Origin: Bacteroidaceae bacterium
GTDB taxonomy: Bacteria > Bacteroidota > Bacteroidia > Bacteroidales > Bacteroidaceae
Reading direction: 5' to 3'
NCBI GenBank assembly: GCA_017649485.1
Contig: JAGCGS010000058.1
Coordinates: forward strand, 1-55,148
DNA length: 55,148 nt
This document shows positions 42,305 through 51,756 of the stretch, piece after piece. Every line of letters starts with the position of its first letter. Position 1 is the stretch's first letter. A model generated the notes under the pieces. That model had not been told where the DNA came from. It did no database searches and was given only the letters and a program-made list of their open reading frames with translations. The translations under genes were made by a program, and so were the position numbers.

Positions 42305-43147
42305 ATGATAACAATAAATAATCTATTGAAGCAATTTGGTGAGAAGAGGGCTGTGGATATCGACAGCTATGTCATCAACCAGGGTGATATGCTGGGACTG
42401 GTGGGTAACAACGGTGCCGGCAAGACTACCCTTTTCCGTCTGACACTCGATCTCTTGCAAGCCGACAATGGGAATGTAACGATTGACGGCATCGACGTGA
42501 GCAAAAGTGAGGACTGGAAGAAAATCACGGGTGAGTTTATCGACGACGGTTTCCTGATAGACTACCTTACACCTGAAGAGTATTTCTATTTCATCGGTAA
42601 GATGTACGGACTGAACAAGCAGGAGGTGGATGAGCGAGTGAAACCTTTCGAGCATTTCATGAATGGCGAGGTGATTGGGCAACAGAAGTACATCCGCAAC
42701 TACTCTGCTGGCAACAAACAGAAGATTGGCATCATCAGTGCCATGCTGCATCATCCTCAGTTGCTGATCCTGGATGAACCTTTCAACTTTCTGGACCCTA
42801 CTTCACAATCCATCATCAAGCAGTTACTGAAGAAGTACCATGAGGAGCATAACGCTACGGTTATCATTTCGTCGCATAACCTGAACCACACAGTGGATAT
42901 CTGCTCGCGCATCGCCCTGATGGAGCATGGTAAGATTATCCGTGATTTAGTGAACGAGAATAACTCTGCCGAGCAGGAACTGGAGGATTACTTCAATGCT
43001 GGTGTTGAGGAACCCACTGCAGAGGAACCCATCGAAGAGCAGCCTATTGAGGAGACTCTTGAAGAACCTGTTGAAAAGCCTGTTGTCGAAGAGGTTGAGC
43101 AACAGGCAGAAAATTCCGAAGAACCCGAATCCGACAATGTTAGATAA
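42305..43147 (+). CDS. ABC transporter ATP-binding protein
   Basis: The 280-residue ATPase has Walker A GNNGAGKT (34-41), signature YSAGNKQK (133-140), Walker B LLILDEPF (153-160) and the switch His in ISSHN (about 189). The signature departs from LSGGQ, as is common in this type of exporter. It should energise the DUF5687 protein upstream. Residues about 233-280 form an acidic tail of repeated EEP/EEQ units with Pro, absent from most ABC ATPases; its DNA is repetitive too. Confidence 0.9.
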   Translation: MITINNLLKQFGEKRAVDIDSYVINQGDMLGLVGNNGAGKTTLFRLTLDLLQADNGNVTIDGIDVSKSEDWKKITGEFIDDGFLIDYLTPEEYFYFIGKMYGLNKQEVDERVKPFEHFMNGEVIGQQKYIRNYSAGNKQKIGIISAMLHHPQLLILDEPFNFLDPTSQSIIKQLLKKYHEEHNATVIISSHNLNHTVDICSRIALMEHGKIIRDLVNENNSAEQELEDYFNAGVEEPTAEEPIEEQPIEETLEEPVEKPVVEEVEQQAENSEEPESDNVR

Positions 43148-43154
43148 AAGATAG

Positions 43155-43174
43155 CAAGGGGGCTTGCCCCCTTG
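43155..43174. terminator. Hairpin terminator after the ABC ATPase gene
   Basis: CAAGGGGG-CTTG-CCCCCTTG, then TCTTTG. First of three hairpins between two convergent genes. Confidence 0.75.
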
Positions 43175-43237
43175 TCTTTGTCATAGTCAGATGTATATCG
43201 GCTCATGCCCCATACAACTGGTAATTAATTAGTTTAG

Positions 43238-43258
43238 CAAGGGGGCTCTGCCCCCTTG
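43238..43258. terminator. Second copy of the CAAGGGGG hairpin
   Basis: CAAGGGGG-CTCTG-CCCCCTTG followed by TCTTTA, a near-direct repeat of the hairpin at 43155. Confidence 0.65.
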
Positions 43259-43283
43259 TCTTTACTATCACATGATGCATTCA

Positions 43284-43303
43284 CAATGGGGCAAGCCCCA
43301 TTG
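43284..43303. terminator. Third hairpin, next to the GH92 3' end
   Basis: CAATGGGG-CAAG-CCCCATTG. It lies 29 bp past the GH92 stop on the minus strand; no good T tract. Confidence 0.55.
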
Positions 43304-43331
43304 CTATACTAATTGACTACCAGCGACATGC

Positions 43332-45503
43332 TTACGGCCTTGACTCAGGAGCCACACCGAAGGTATCGGATGGATAAGCTCCCATCTCAAACTCCAAGGT
43401 GCCACCTTGCTGCAAGTCTGCAAAGTCGATATATGACTTATCATACGGCATACCATTCCAACGGACGGACTGGATGAACATATTCTCGCTACTATTGTTG
43501 TGGGCAATGATATGCAAGGTCTTATCACCCAACTTCACATCAGCAGCATTGAACAAAGGAGAGCCAAACACATATCTGCCACCTGCAGGCTCCACCTGAT
43601 AGAAGCCTAAAGATGAAAGGATGTACCAAGCCGACATCTGACCCACATCCTCATTGCCACAAAGACCGTCAGGGTCTGCCTTATAGAGGGTAATCATCAC
43701 CTCACGCAGACGCATAGCTGTCTTCCAAGGTTGTCCAACGTAATTATACATATAAATAGTATGGTGACTCGGCTCATTCCCATGCGCATACTGTCCAATC
43801 AAACCGCTGATATCCGGGGAAGCCTCTTCACCCAAGTCGCCTTCCACCACGAAGAGAGAGTCGAGCTTGGTGACGAATGCCTCCTCACTGCCAAAGAGGG
43901 AAACGAGTCCCTTCACATCGTGAGGCACCAACCAAGTATATTGCCAAGCATTTCCCTCGGTATAGTCATCGGCACGATGAATCACCTTGATGGGGTCGAA
44001 TGGCTCTCTGAACTTTCCGTTCACATCTACAGCCCTCACAAAACCCGTCTGCGGATCAAAGTATTTTTTATAGGATTGTCCCCGTTCATAGAAATATGCG
44101 TATGCCTCCTCATCGCCCAACTTCTTCGCTGCACGAGCCAACGCATCATCTGCCAAAGCATATTCCATCGCCTTGGCTACCGTTTCGTTGGTAGGTTCCT
44201 TATCCCAAGGGATATATCCGTATTTCTTCAGCAAACCGATGGAGCGGCTATCCACCATAGCTGTCTGCTTCATAGCTTCCAACGCAGCCTTGCCATCTAC
44301 ATCGAAACCTTTCAACACAATGTCAGCCAACACAGGAAGAGCAGGATTGCCCACCATACAATCGGTCTCGTTAGCCATCAGGTGCCAAACTGGCAACCTA
44401 CCCTGCTGTTCGCAAATCTTCAGGAAGGTCAGCGCAAAGTCACGCTGTTTGTCCGGATGGATGAGCGTTGAGAGCGGATGAGCTGCACGATAGGTGTCCC
44501 ACAAAGAGAATGTAGTATAGTTCGTGAAATCTGCCTTTTCATAAACCTTATCGTCAGAGCCGCGATAGTCGCCGTTCACATCGTTGAACACAGAGGGAGC
44601 AATCATGGTATGATAGAGCGAAGTGTAGAAGATGTTTCTCGCTACTTCGTCACCAGTCTCAATCTGAATCTTACTCAACTGCTTCTCCCACTGTTCGTTT
44701 GCCTGTAGGCATACCTCATCGAAATCCCAGCCAGGATTCTCGGTCTGCAAATTTAAACGTGCATTCGCCTCACTCACGGCAGAAAGTCCTACCTTTACCA
44801 TCAGAGGTTCGCTACCCGACTCAAAAGACAACACACTGCAGTTATTGTCCCCTTGCTCTAAGCTACGGATAGGCTTATTGAACTGAGCTACGAAATAAAC
44901 TCGCTGGTTTACAGCCCAACCTTTGGAGAAACGATAGCCTTCAATGCTCCGGTCGCCTTGCTGACGCAAGGATGTTTCACGCACCACATCCCCACCCGTG
45001 CCATAGTCCAGGTTCACGAGCAACAGCTGTTCGCTACTTTGAGGATAGAAATAACGATGAAAGCCTGTACGAGTTGTGGCAGTTAACTCCACTTGTACGT
45101 CCGCCTCTTGGGTATGGACACTGTAATAACCCGGCTCAGCTATCTCTTCATTATGACTGAACTGATCGGTGCGCTGACTCTTATCTGCCAATGGCAGGAA
45201 TGCTATATCGCCCAGGTCACCCACCCCCGTACCGCTGAGGTGCAGATGCGTAAACCCCACAAGCACAGAGTCTGAATAATGATAGCCAGAGCACCAGTCC
45301 CACCCCTGTGTTACTTGCGAAGGTCCCAATTGCACAAAGCCAAACGGCACATTAGCGCCCACGAACACATGTCCGTGTCCACCCGACCCGATAAACGGAT
45401 TAACAAACTGCGTGTAGGAATTCTCCTCCTGTTCATAAACTTGACCTGAATAACAGGCAGTCAGGAGTCCTACCCCCAATAGGCATAAAACTAATTTTCT
45501 CAT
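43332..45503 (-). CDS. GH92 family alpha-mannosidase, lipoprotein
   Basis: GH92 enzymes are calcium-dependent exo-alpha-mannosidases, often alpha-1,2, used on N-glycans or yeast mannan. The 723-residue protein has lipobox LTAC (Cys17), NPFIGSGGHGHVFVGANVPFG near the N-terminus, FSLWDTYRAAHPL, and GNEDVGQMSAWYILSSLGFY near the end, which holds the catalytic-region acids. The lipid anchor puts it on the outer membrane or in the periplasm. It starts 4 bp after the DUF5686 stop, so the two are co-transcribed. No SusC/SusD pair is nearby. Confidence 0.93.
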   Translation of the reverse strand: MRKLVLCLLGVGLLTACYSGQVYEQEENSYTQFVNPFIGSGGHGHVFVGANVPFGFVQLGPSQVTQGWDWCSGYHYSDSVLVGFTHLHLSGTGVGDLGDIAFLPLADKSQRTDQFSHNEEIAEPGYYSVHTQEADVQVELTATTRTGFHRYFYPQSSEQLLLVNLDYGTGGDVVRETSLRQQGDRSIEGYRFSKGWAVNQRVYFVAQFNKPIRSLEQGDNNCSVLSFESGSEPLMVKVGLSAVSEANARLNLQTENPGWDFDEVCLQANEQWEKQLSKIQIETGDEVARNIFYTSLYHTMIAPSVFNDVNGDYRGSDDKVYEKADFTNYTTFSLWDTYRAAHPLSTLIHPDKQRDFALTFLKICEQQGRLPVWHLMANETDCMVGNPALPVLADIVLKGFDVDGKAALEAMKQTAMVDSRSIGLLKKYGYIPWDKEPTNETVAKAMEYALADDALARAAKKLGDEEAYAYFYERGQSYKKYFDPQTGFVRAVDVNGKFREPFDPIKVIHRADDYTEGNAWQYTWLVPHDVKGLVSLFGSEEAFVTKLDSLFVVEGDLGEEASPDISGLIGQYAHGNEPSHHTIYMYNYVGQPWKTAMRLREVMITLYKADPDGLCGNEDVGQMSAWYILSSLGFYQVEPAGGRYVFGSPLFNAADVKLGDKTLHIIAHNNSSENMFIQSVRWNGMPYDKSYIDFADLQQGGTLEFEMGAYPSDTFGVAPESRP

Positions 45504-45507
45504 ATCA

Positions 45508-47688
45508 TCATTTATTAAATATTTCCAAAGTTACCTTAAAGCCGAACTGTCGCTTCTTCTGTGAGGCGAACGACATGAAAAAGCCAAAGTCGAACAGATG
45601 CGTACCAATACCATAGCCCACCTCATAGAAAGGTTTCTGGTGAGGCAGGAACAAGGTGTTGAAGTAAATGCGCTCATTCATCACATATTTCAGATACTTC
45701 GCCATGTGAGGTATCAACAGGAAGGGAGCCTGATAAGTGGCATGCAACCTTAGATACTGACGAGAGGAGTTGTAGATGTCGGGATGCAGCAGGTGGAACA
45801 CCCCTCCGATATCATCGCTCCATCCGATAGGCAGGTTTTGTCGGCGGAATCGTTCGAAGTCAATGAAATACAGATGATCCTTATAGGCAAAAGTACCAGC
45901 TCCTAATCGCAGATATAACGTGCGTTGCAAACCTAAAGGCAGGTCGTCTTGGATATCCATCTCAAAGCGGTCGTACAAGGTGGAATTTTTCAATACACCA
46001 TCAATGCCTTTCTCCCATTCAAAGATGATAGTAGGGTATGAAGAATGAAGGTTCACCTTACGCTTGCCATCCATATAGTAATACTGCCCAGGGGTGAACG
46101 ATATCCTCATCATGGGGGCAAAGCTGTTGTAGATGCGGTTGTATTGTTCATTCCTGTTGCCTGTAGCCGCCCTGCGGTGTAGGTTCAAACCTAAGTCGAG
46201 GGCAAAACCGTTGAATATTTCCCAGCTATGCGACAATTTGATGTAGGTATGGTTAAAAAACTCCAGGTTCACCTCTGAGAGATCCACTTTCTCACCAGTA
46301 ATTGACTCAATGTCTTTCAACACCTCGTTGTTATAAACCTTGTCGCCATTACCCACCTCAAAATGCCAGGAGGCGCGCTTTTCAGGCCAATAGTCAAAAT
46401 AGCCCCTCACAAGCCAGTAAAAATCCCGATGCTTGAAGTTATAACCCAAGCGAGGAGTGATTTCCAGTACTTTATCATTCACCATCCTACGGGTATATCG
46501 CAAATCCATCTTGTAGGAGATGCCGTTACGATGACTATATCCCAGCAACTGTGGATTGAAGAGAGGAGAGATACGGAAATTGCCCACATCCTTTACGAAG
46601 AAACGGCTTCGGCTCACCAAAGCATCACCCACATAATCCCAGAATTGGGACTTTTTCTGCTTTTTGGCTCGGGTTGCACTGTCCTTCTGATTCTCCAGTT
46701 CCCTGTTTATATATTCCGTGTAGAGGTCTATCTCGTCAATCGAAAGAGGTATGGGGCGCCGTTGCCTGAAATACTCGAGATCTCTAATTGGTGCGGTATC
46801 ATCGGCCTGCAAACTATAGTAGCGCGAGAGGTCATACTTCATCTCCTGCTGCTGTCGCAAGTCCCTCAGGTTCTGATGCGGCGCTTCATTACTGATGTCC
46901 GAGTAAGTTACCAAAGCTGAATAGTCGGCATCAATACGGTTTCCCATAAAATGGAAATATACCTCCAAATCATATTTCATAGGCAACATCTCTGTCTCGG
47001 TGTCTATCCAGCCCATAGTCACCTTGTTCTTGAAACGCAACATCTCATTGCGTCCCTCGAAATACATCTCCCTGATACTCCAGGCTCCATTGGTGATAAT
47101 CACATAGCCCTCCACCAGCTGATAGCTCACCACCCGTGGTTTATAGCCCACTTTATAATGTTGCACACCCCCAACGTGGTACACTGAGTCGAGCGTATAA
47201 ATATAATATTTATCACCTTTGGGTGAAAGGGGTGATATCAGCTTGTCTTGCAGCAACATGTGGTTATAGGGCGTGATGTGGAAATAGTCCGACAAGCGTC
47301 CGTCACCCTCGAAGAAGCTGTTGGTGGTACCCAGTACACCCTCTGTTCGCTGGTCATAGATATCTGGTGAGGTGAAATGTACCTGATTGAGTGTTTCGAT
47401 AAAGAATCTGCGTTGTCCTTTTCGGCTAACATGAAACATACCAGGTATCTGGTGATAGAATATGTTCTTCTTACGCACATACACCTGACCCTTGATGTAA
47501 AGCTGAGCATTATACTCCCTGACCAGTCCCACACTGTCGGCTGCATGATCCACCGTCAGATGAATCAAACTGTCTGCCAGCACATCAATGGGGCGATGCC
47601 GCATGGAACGAGCCTCAGCTACCAATGGCAAGCAGGCTATCAACAACATCAACCAAGCCAAGAATCCTATTTTGTGCTCATTTTTCAT
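45508..47688 (-). CDS. DUF5686 family outer-membrane protein
   Basis: The 726-residue protein has a signal peptide (about 1-26) and a DUF5686 body: YNAQLYIKGQVYVRKKN, YFHITPYNHMLLQDKLISPLS near the N-terminus and a C-terminal barrel with YYMDGKRKVNLHSSYPTI and IPHMAKYLKYVMNERIYFN. Unlike most family members it lacks an N-terminal carboxypeptidase-like (CarboxypepD_reg) domain. Function unknown. It is first of a two-gene operon with GH92 and divergent from glnN. Confidence 0.85.
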   Translation of the reverse strand: MKNEHKIGFLAWLMLLIACLPLVAEARSMRHRPIDVLADSLIHLTVDHAADSVGLVREYNAQLYIKGQVYVRKKNIFYHQIPGMFHVSRKGQRRFFIETLNQVHFTSPDIYDQRTEGVLGTTNSFFEGDGRLSDYFHITPYNHMLLQDKLISPLSPKGDKYYIYTLDSVYHVGGVQHYKVGYKPRVVSYQLVEGYVIITNGAWSIREMYFEGRNEMLRFKNKVTMGWIDTETEMLPMKYDLEVYFHFMGNRIDADYSALVTYSDISNEAPHQNLRDLRQQQEMKYDLSRYYSLQADDTAPIRDLEYFRQRRPIPLSIDEIDLYTEYINRELENQKDSATRAKKQKKSQFWDYVGDALVSRSRFFVKDVGNFRISPLFNPQLLGYSHRNGISYKMDLRYTRRMVNDKVLEITPRLGYNFKHRDFYWLVRGYFDYWPEKRASWHFEVGNGDKVYNNEVLKDIESITGEKVDLSEVNLEFFNHTYIKLSHSWEIFNGFALDLGLNLHRRAATGNRNEQYNRIYNSFAPMMRISFTPGQYYYMDGKRKVNLHSSYPTIIFEWEKGIDGVLKNSTLYDRFEMDIQDDLPLGLQRTLYLRLGAGTFAYKDHLYFIDFERFRRQNLPIGWSDDIGGVFHLLHPDIYNSSRQYLRLHATYQAPFLLIPHMAKYLKYVMNERIYFNTLFLPHQKPFYEVGYGIGTHLFDFGFFMSFASQKKRQFGFKVTLEIFNK

Positions 47689-47699
47689 AATCTAAATGA

Positions 47700-47728
47700 C
47701 AAAAGTATAAATTAAATTTGTACTTTTG
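47700..47728. promoter_or_regulatory. Palindromic divergent promoter, DUF5686-GH92 / glnN
   Basis: A 29-bp palindrome with one mismatch (14-bp arms, centre 47714) has TACTTTTG -7 boxes at both ends: 47700-47707 for the minus operon and 47721-47728 for glnN. Each box is on the opposite strand within the other's upstream region. Confidence 0.75.
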
Positions 47729-47758
47729 TGGCAAATTACCGTTAAAAGATAAAACGAT

Positions 47759-49948
47759 ATGTCAAAAATGAGATTTTTTGCCCTACAGGAACTGGCCAAC
47801 AGGCGACCAGTGAAAGTGAATCTTCCCTCTGACAAGCTCACAGATTACTATGGTATTCATGTATTCAACCAGCAGAAGATGCAGGAGTACCTGCCCAAAG
47901 AGGCTTATCAGGCTGTGAAGGACGCTATTGAGAAAGGCAAACCCATCAGCATAGAGACAGCCGACCTGATTGCCAACGGCATGAAGAGCTGGGCGAAACA
48001 GCTGAATGTGACGCACTATACCCACTGGTTCCAGCCTCTGACAGACGGTACGGCAGAAAAGCACGACGGTTTTATCGATTTTGGCGAAGACGGTGATGTG
48101 ATTGAGCGTTTCTCCGGTAAGTTGCTGATTCAGCAGGAGCCAGACGCTTCTTCTTTCCCCAGCGGAGGCATCCGCAACACTTTCGAGGCTCGCGGATATA
48201 CGGCTTGGGATGTTTCCTCTCCTGCTTTTGTGGTGGACGATACCCTTTGTATCCCTACCATCTTTATCTCTTACACAGGCGAGGCTTTAGATTATAAAAC
48301 TCCTTTACTGAAAGCGCTGAATGCCGTTGACAAAGCGGCTACTGCAGTTTGCAAGTTATTCGATGAGAAAGTGGAACGTGTGTATGCTAACCTGGGTTGG
48401 GAGCAGGAGTATTTCTTGGTGGACCGAGCTTTGTATGATGCCCGCCCCGACCTTTGTCTGACTGGTCGAACACTGATGGGACACTCTTCCGCTAAAGACC
48501 AGCAGTTGGATGACCACTATTTCGGATCTATCCCTGCCCGCGTGACTGCTTTCATGAAGGAATTGGAGATTGAGTGCTACAAACTGGGCATCCCTCTGAA
48601 AACGCGTCACAACGAGGTAGCTCCCAACCAGTTTGAATTGGCTCCTATCTTCGAGAATGTCAATCTTGCCAATGACCACAATCAGTTGGTGATGGACTTG
48701 ATGAAACGCATTGCCGAGAAACATAAGTTTGCTGTTTTGCTCCACGAGAAGCCATTCAGCTCTGTTAACGGTTCAGGCAAACACAATAACTGGTCGCTTT
48801 GCACCAATACAGGCATCAACCTATTTGCCCCAGGTAAGAATCCACAGGGGAATATGCTGTTCCTCACATTCTTAGTGAATGTGCTGATGATGGTTTATAA
48901 GAATCAGAACTTACTGAGAGCTTCCATCATGAGTGCCACAAATAGTTATCGTCTGGGTGCCAATGAGGCTCCTCCTGCTATCTTGTCAATCTTCTTAGGC
49001 AAGCAGCTCACATCTGTGTTGGACGAATTTATGAAGCAGGATTATAGCAGTAAGAGTGATCAGGCAGCTAACTTGACACTGAAGCTGGGCATCGACCGTA
49101 TTCCTGAAATCCTGTTGGATACCACCGACCGTAACCGTACTTCGCCTTTTGCCTTTACGGGCAATCGATTTGAGTTCCGCGCGGTAGGTTCATCAGCCAA
49201 CTGTGCTGGAGCAATGATTGCCATCAATGCGGCTATGGCTAACCAACTACAGGAGTTTAAGGCGAATATAGACAAACTGCTGGAGGATGGCATGAGCAAA
49301 ACAGAGGCTCTGTTCCACGCCCTGAAGGATGCTATCGTAGAGTCTGCCCCCATTCGTTTCGAGGGAGACGGTTATTCTGAGGAATGGAAACAAGAAGCGG
49401 CTCGAAGGGGTTTGAGCAATATCAACAGTGTGCCTCAGGCCTTGATACAGTATGAGAGTGAGCAGTCTAAAGCTGTCTTGATCGGCGAGCATATCTTCAA
49501 CGCTACAGAGTTAGCAAGCCGTGTGGAGGTAGAGCTGGAGAAGTTCACGAAGAAGGTGCAGATTGAGAGCCGTGTATTGGGTGATTTGGCAATTAACCAC
49601 ATTGTGCCTACTGCGGTAACTTATCAGAACCGCCTCTTGGAAAACTTGCGTGGTTTGCGTGAAGTGTTTGACAATGATGAATATGAAAGGTTGAGTGCCG
49701 ACCGCAAGAGCTTGATTCGTGACATCTCTTATCGGGTGACGGAGATTAAGCGATTGGTAAGGGAGATGACGGAAGCCCGCAAGAAAGCTAACCACATGGA
49801 GAATTACCAGGATCGTGCGTTTGCTTACGAACAGGATGTGAAGCCGTATTTAGAGGTGATTCGCGAACATATCGATAAATTGGAAATGGAGATTGATGAT
49901 GAGATCTGGCCATTACCCAAGTATCGTGAGTTGTTGTTTACCAAGTAA
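47759..49948 (+). CDS. glnN: Glutamine synthetase type III
   Basis: GSIII makes glutamine from glutamate and ammonia with ATP. The 729-residue length and sequence fit the GSIII class of Bacteroidetes: RFFALQELANRRPV at the start, THWFQPLTDGTAEKHDGF, GWEQEYFLVD, NEVAPNQFELAPIFE, and KHNNWSLCTNTG at the active site, then NRTSPFAFTGNRFEFRAVGS. It has no adenylylation Tyr site as in GSI, so control is likely transcriptional through the promoter upstream. A 13-bp terminator follows. Confidence 0.96.
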   Translation: MSKMRFFALQELANRRPVKVNLPSDKLTDYYGIHVFNQQKMQEYLPKEAYQAVKDAIEKGKPISIETADLIANGMKSWAKQLNVTHYTHWFQPLTDGTAEKHDGFIDFGEDGDVIERFSGKLLIQQEPDASSFPSGGIRNTFEARGYTAWDVSSPAFVVDDTLCIPTIFISYTGEALDYKTPLLKALNAVDKAATAVCKLFDEKVERVYANLGWEQEYFLVDRALYDARPDLCLTGRTLMGHSSAKDQQLDDHYFGSIPARVTAFMKELEIECYKLGIPLKTRHNEVAPNQFELAPIFENVNLANDHNQLVMDLMKRIAEKHKFAVLLHEKPFSSVNGSGKHNNWSLCTNTGINLFAPGKNPQGNMLFLTFLVNVLMMVYKNQNLLRASIMSATNSYRLGANEAPPAILSIFLGKQLTSVLDEFMKQDYSSKSDQAANLTLKLGIDRIPEILLDTTDRNRTSPFAFTGNRFEFRAVGSSANCAGAMIAINAAMANQLQEFKANIDKLLEDGMSKTEALFHALKDAIVESAPIRFEGDGYSEEWKQEAARRGLSNINSVPQALIQYESEQSKAVLIGEHIFNATELASRVEVELEKFTKKVQIESRVLGDLAINHIVPTAVTYQNRLLENLRGLREVFDNDEYERLSADRKSLIRDISYRVTEIKRLVREMTEARKKANHMENYQDRAFAYEQDVKPYLEVIREHIDKLEMEIDDEIWPLPKYRELLFTK

Positions 49949-49950
49949 GA

Positions 49951-49980
49951 ATTTCCCTCGTCGGTTTCGACGAGGGAAAT
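49951..49980. terminator. Bidirectional terminator between glnN and the Crp/Fnr gene
   Basis: Perfect 13-bp stem ATTTCCCTCGTCG / complement with a GTTT loop, then a T-rich CTATTTTCT on the plus strand. Confidence 0.85.
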
Positions 49981-49987
49981 CTATTTT

Positions 49988-50689
49988 CTATCCTATCTTC
50001 GATATCTTCTTCAAACGTTCCTCATCAATCAGTTTGATTTTGCGTCCATCGATGGCAATCAATTTCTCTGAAGCAAACTGAGAGAGAGTGCGGATGGCAT
50101 TTGAAGTTGTCATATTTGACAGATTTGCCAAATCCTCTCGCGACAGATAAATACTCAAGGTAGAGTTATCCTCCTCCAATCCATAGCTTTCCCTCAGGAA
50201 AAGCAAAGACTCTGCCAAGCGCCCACGGATATGCTTTTGAGTGAGATTCACCGTTCGCCTATCCGCCACGCCCAACGATTTGGACAAGTGACAAACGAAG
50301 AAATAAGCCAAATTGATGTTCTCCTTCACCAATTTATCGATGATATACAAAGGGATGAGACACACGACAGAAGGCTCAACCGCTGCTGCTGCATTGACAT
50401 ATTGCTCTTGGGCAAAGAAGGCACGAAAACCGAAATAGCCAACAGGTTTGATCATTCGCACTATCTGGCTTCTGCCTCCCACTCCTTCGCGGAAAACCTT
50501 CACCTTGCCTTTGAGCAGACAGTAAAGGTATTCGGGTGACTCATCTTCATTGTGCACAATCTCATTTTTCTTATAGGTCTGCAGCTTGAAACTGTCGGCC
50601 AGAAGCTCACGCTGAGAAGCGGTGAGCAGATCCCATAGCTCAGAAATCATTTCTGATATGTTGATATCTGACAAGTTTATCTTAGCCAT
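49988..50689 (-). CDS. Crp/Fnr family transcription regulator
   Basis: The 233-residue protein has a cyclic-nucleotide-type beta-roll (about 25-135: YLYCLLKGKVKVFREG) and a C-terminal winged HTH (about 160-225) with LSREDLANLSNMTTSNAIRTL as recognition region. No Fnr-type Cys cluster is present, so it does not sense oxygen by Fe-S. Its start overlaps the 3' end of trxB by 8 bp, so it is translated with trxB. Effector unknown. Confidence 0.88.
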   Translation of the reverse strand: MAKINLSDINISEMISELWDLLTASQRELLADSFKLQTYKKNEIVHNEDESPEYLYCLLKGKVKVFREGVGGRSQIVRMIKPVGYFGFRAFFAQEQYVNAAAAVEPSVVCLIPLYIIDKLVKENINLAYFFVCHLSKSLGVADRRTVNLTQKHIRGRLAESLLFLRESYGLEEDNSTLSIYLSREDLANLSNMTTSNAIRTLSQFASEKLIAIDGRKIKLIDEERLKKISKIG

Positions 50690-51632
50690 TTGACGTATTG
50701 TTTAATAAGAACCTTTCTGCTTCAATAGCCGCCTTGCAGCCACTTCCTGCTGCTGTGATGGCTTGACGGTAATGAGGGTCTGCCACATCACCAGCGGCAA
50801 ATACACCAGGCACATTGGTACGAGGACTGTTACCTTCTGTCACGATATAGCCAGCCTCATCTGTCTGCACATAATCCTTGAAGATGTCAGAGCTGGGCTT
50901 ATGACCGATAGCGAGGAAGAATCCATCGATAGGCAGGTCGTAATGACGCTCATCGGCTTCTCCCCTACGATGTACCAGATGCACACCCTCAACGCCATTA
51001 TCGCCATAGAGACCTTCAGCATTGTGCTCAAATAACACCTCAATCTTCGGGTGGTTCATCACCCTTTCTTGCATGATTTTAGAGGCACGGAGGAATGGCT
51101 TGCGAACTATCAGATAGACTTTTGCGGCCAAGCCTGCCAGGTAGGTAGCTTCCTCGCAAGCGGTATCGCCTCCACCAACCACAGCTACAGTCTTTTTGCG
51201 ATAGAAGAATCCGTCGCAAGTGGCACAGGCACTTACACCCATACCCGCATACTTCTTCTCATCTTCCAAACCCAAGTATTTGGCAGCAGCACCCGTAGCG
51301 ATAATCAATGTTTCAGCCTCAATTACCTTTGAGCCATCGATGGTGATTTTAAAAGGACGCTCACTTAAATCGGCCTGTGTAGCCACACCTTGACGCAAAT
51401 CGGCACCGAATCGTTCTGCTTGCTGGCGCAGGTCTTCCATCAGTTGGTTGCCGTCAACTCCCTGTGGATAGCCTGGGAAGTTCTCAACTTCCGTTGTGGT
51501 GGTGAGTTGGCCACCAGGTTGCAAGCCTGCATACAGCACAGGGTTAAGGTTGGCACGTGAGGCATAGATGGCAGCCGTGTAACCCGCAGGTCCTGAGCCA
51601 ATAATCAGCAATCTAACTTTTTCTGTTTGCAT
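50682..51632 (-). CDS. trxB: Thioredoxin reductase
   Basis: TrxB reduces thioredoxin with NADPH. The 316-residue flavoprotein has the FAD site GSGPAG (12-17), the redox site CATC (Cys136, Cys139), the NADPH fold GGGDTACEEA (about 154-163) and FAAGDVAD near the end. Length is typical. A period-7 array separates it from the LolA-like gene upstream, and the regulator downstream overlaps it by 8 bp. Confidence 0.95.
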   Translation of the reverse strand: MQTEKVRLLIIGSGPAGYTAAIYASRANLNPVLYAGLQPGGQLTTTTEVENFPGYPQGVDGNQLMEDLRQQAERFGADLRQGVATQADLSERPFKITIDGSKVIEAETLIIATGAAAKYLGLEDEKKYAGMGVSACATCDGFFYRKKTVAVVGGGDTACEEATYLAGLAAKVYLIVRKPFLRASKIMQERVMNHPKIEVLFEHNAEGLYGDNGVEGVHLVHRRGEADERHYDLPIDGFFLAIGHKPSSDIFKDYVQTDEAGYIVTEGNSPRTNVPGVFAAGDVADPHYRQAITAAGSGCKAAIEAERFLLNNTSNG

Positions 51633-51643
51633 AACATTTTATT

Positions 51644-51720
51644 TATTGACCATTGACCATTGACGATTGACTATTGACAATTGACGATTGACAATTGACA
51701 ATTGACGATTGACAATTGAC
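51644..51720 (+). repeat. Period-7 array, eleven perfect NATTGAC units
   Basis: Eleven contiguous 7-mers; positions 2-7 are constant (ATTGAC) and position 1 takes all four bases (T,C,C,G,T,A,G,A,A,G,A). It fills the trxB-lolA spacer. Confidence 0.95.
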
Positions 51721-51756
51721 AATTAAAGTTCAATCTCAAAGATCTTGGTTTATACT

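Noticed and set aside
43332-47688. GH92/DUF5686 pair as a polysaccharide utilisation locus
   Set aside because: No SusC/SusD-like pair or linked sensor regulator is present in the window.
51644-51720. Regular short repeats as a possible CRISPR array
   Set aside because: Units are 7 bp with no spacers and there are no cas genes.
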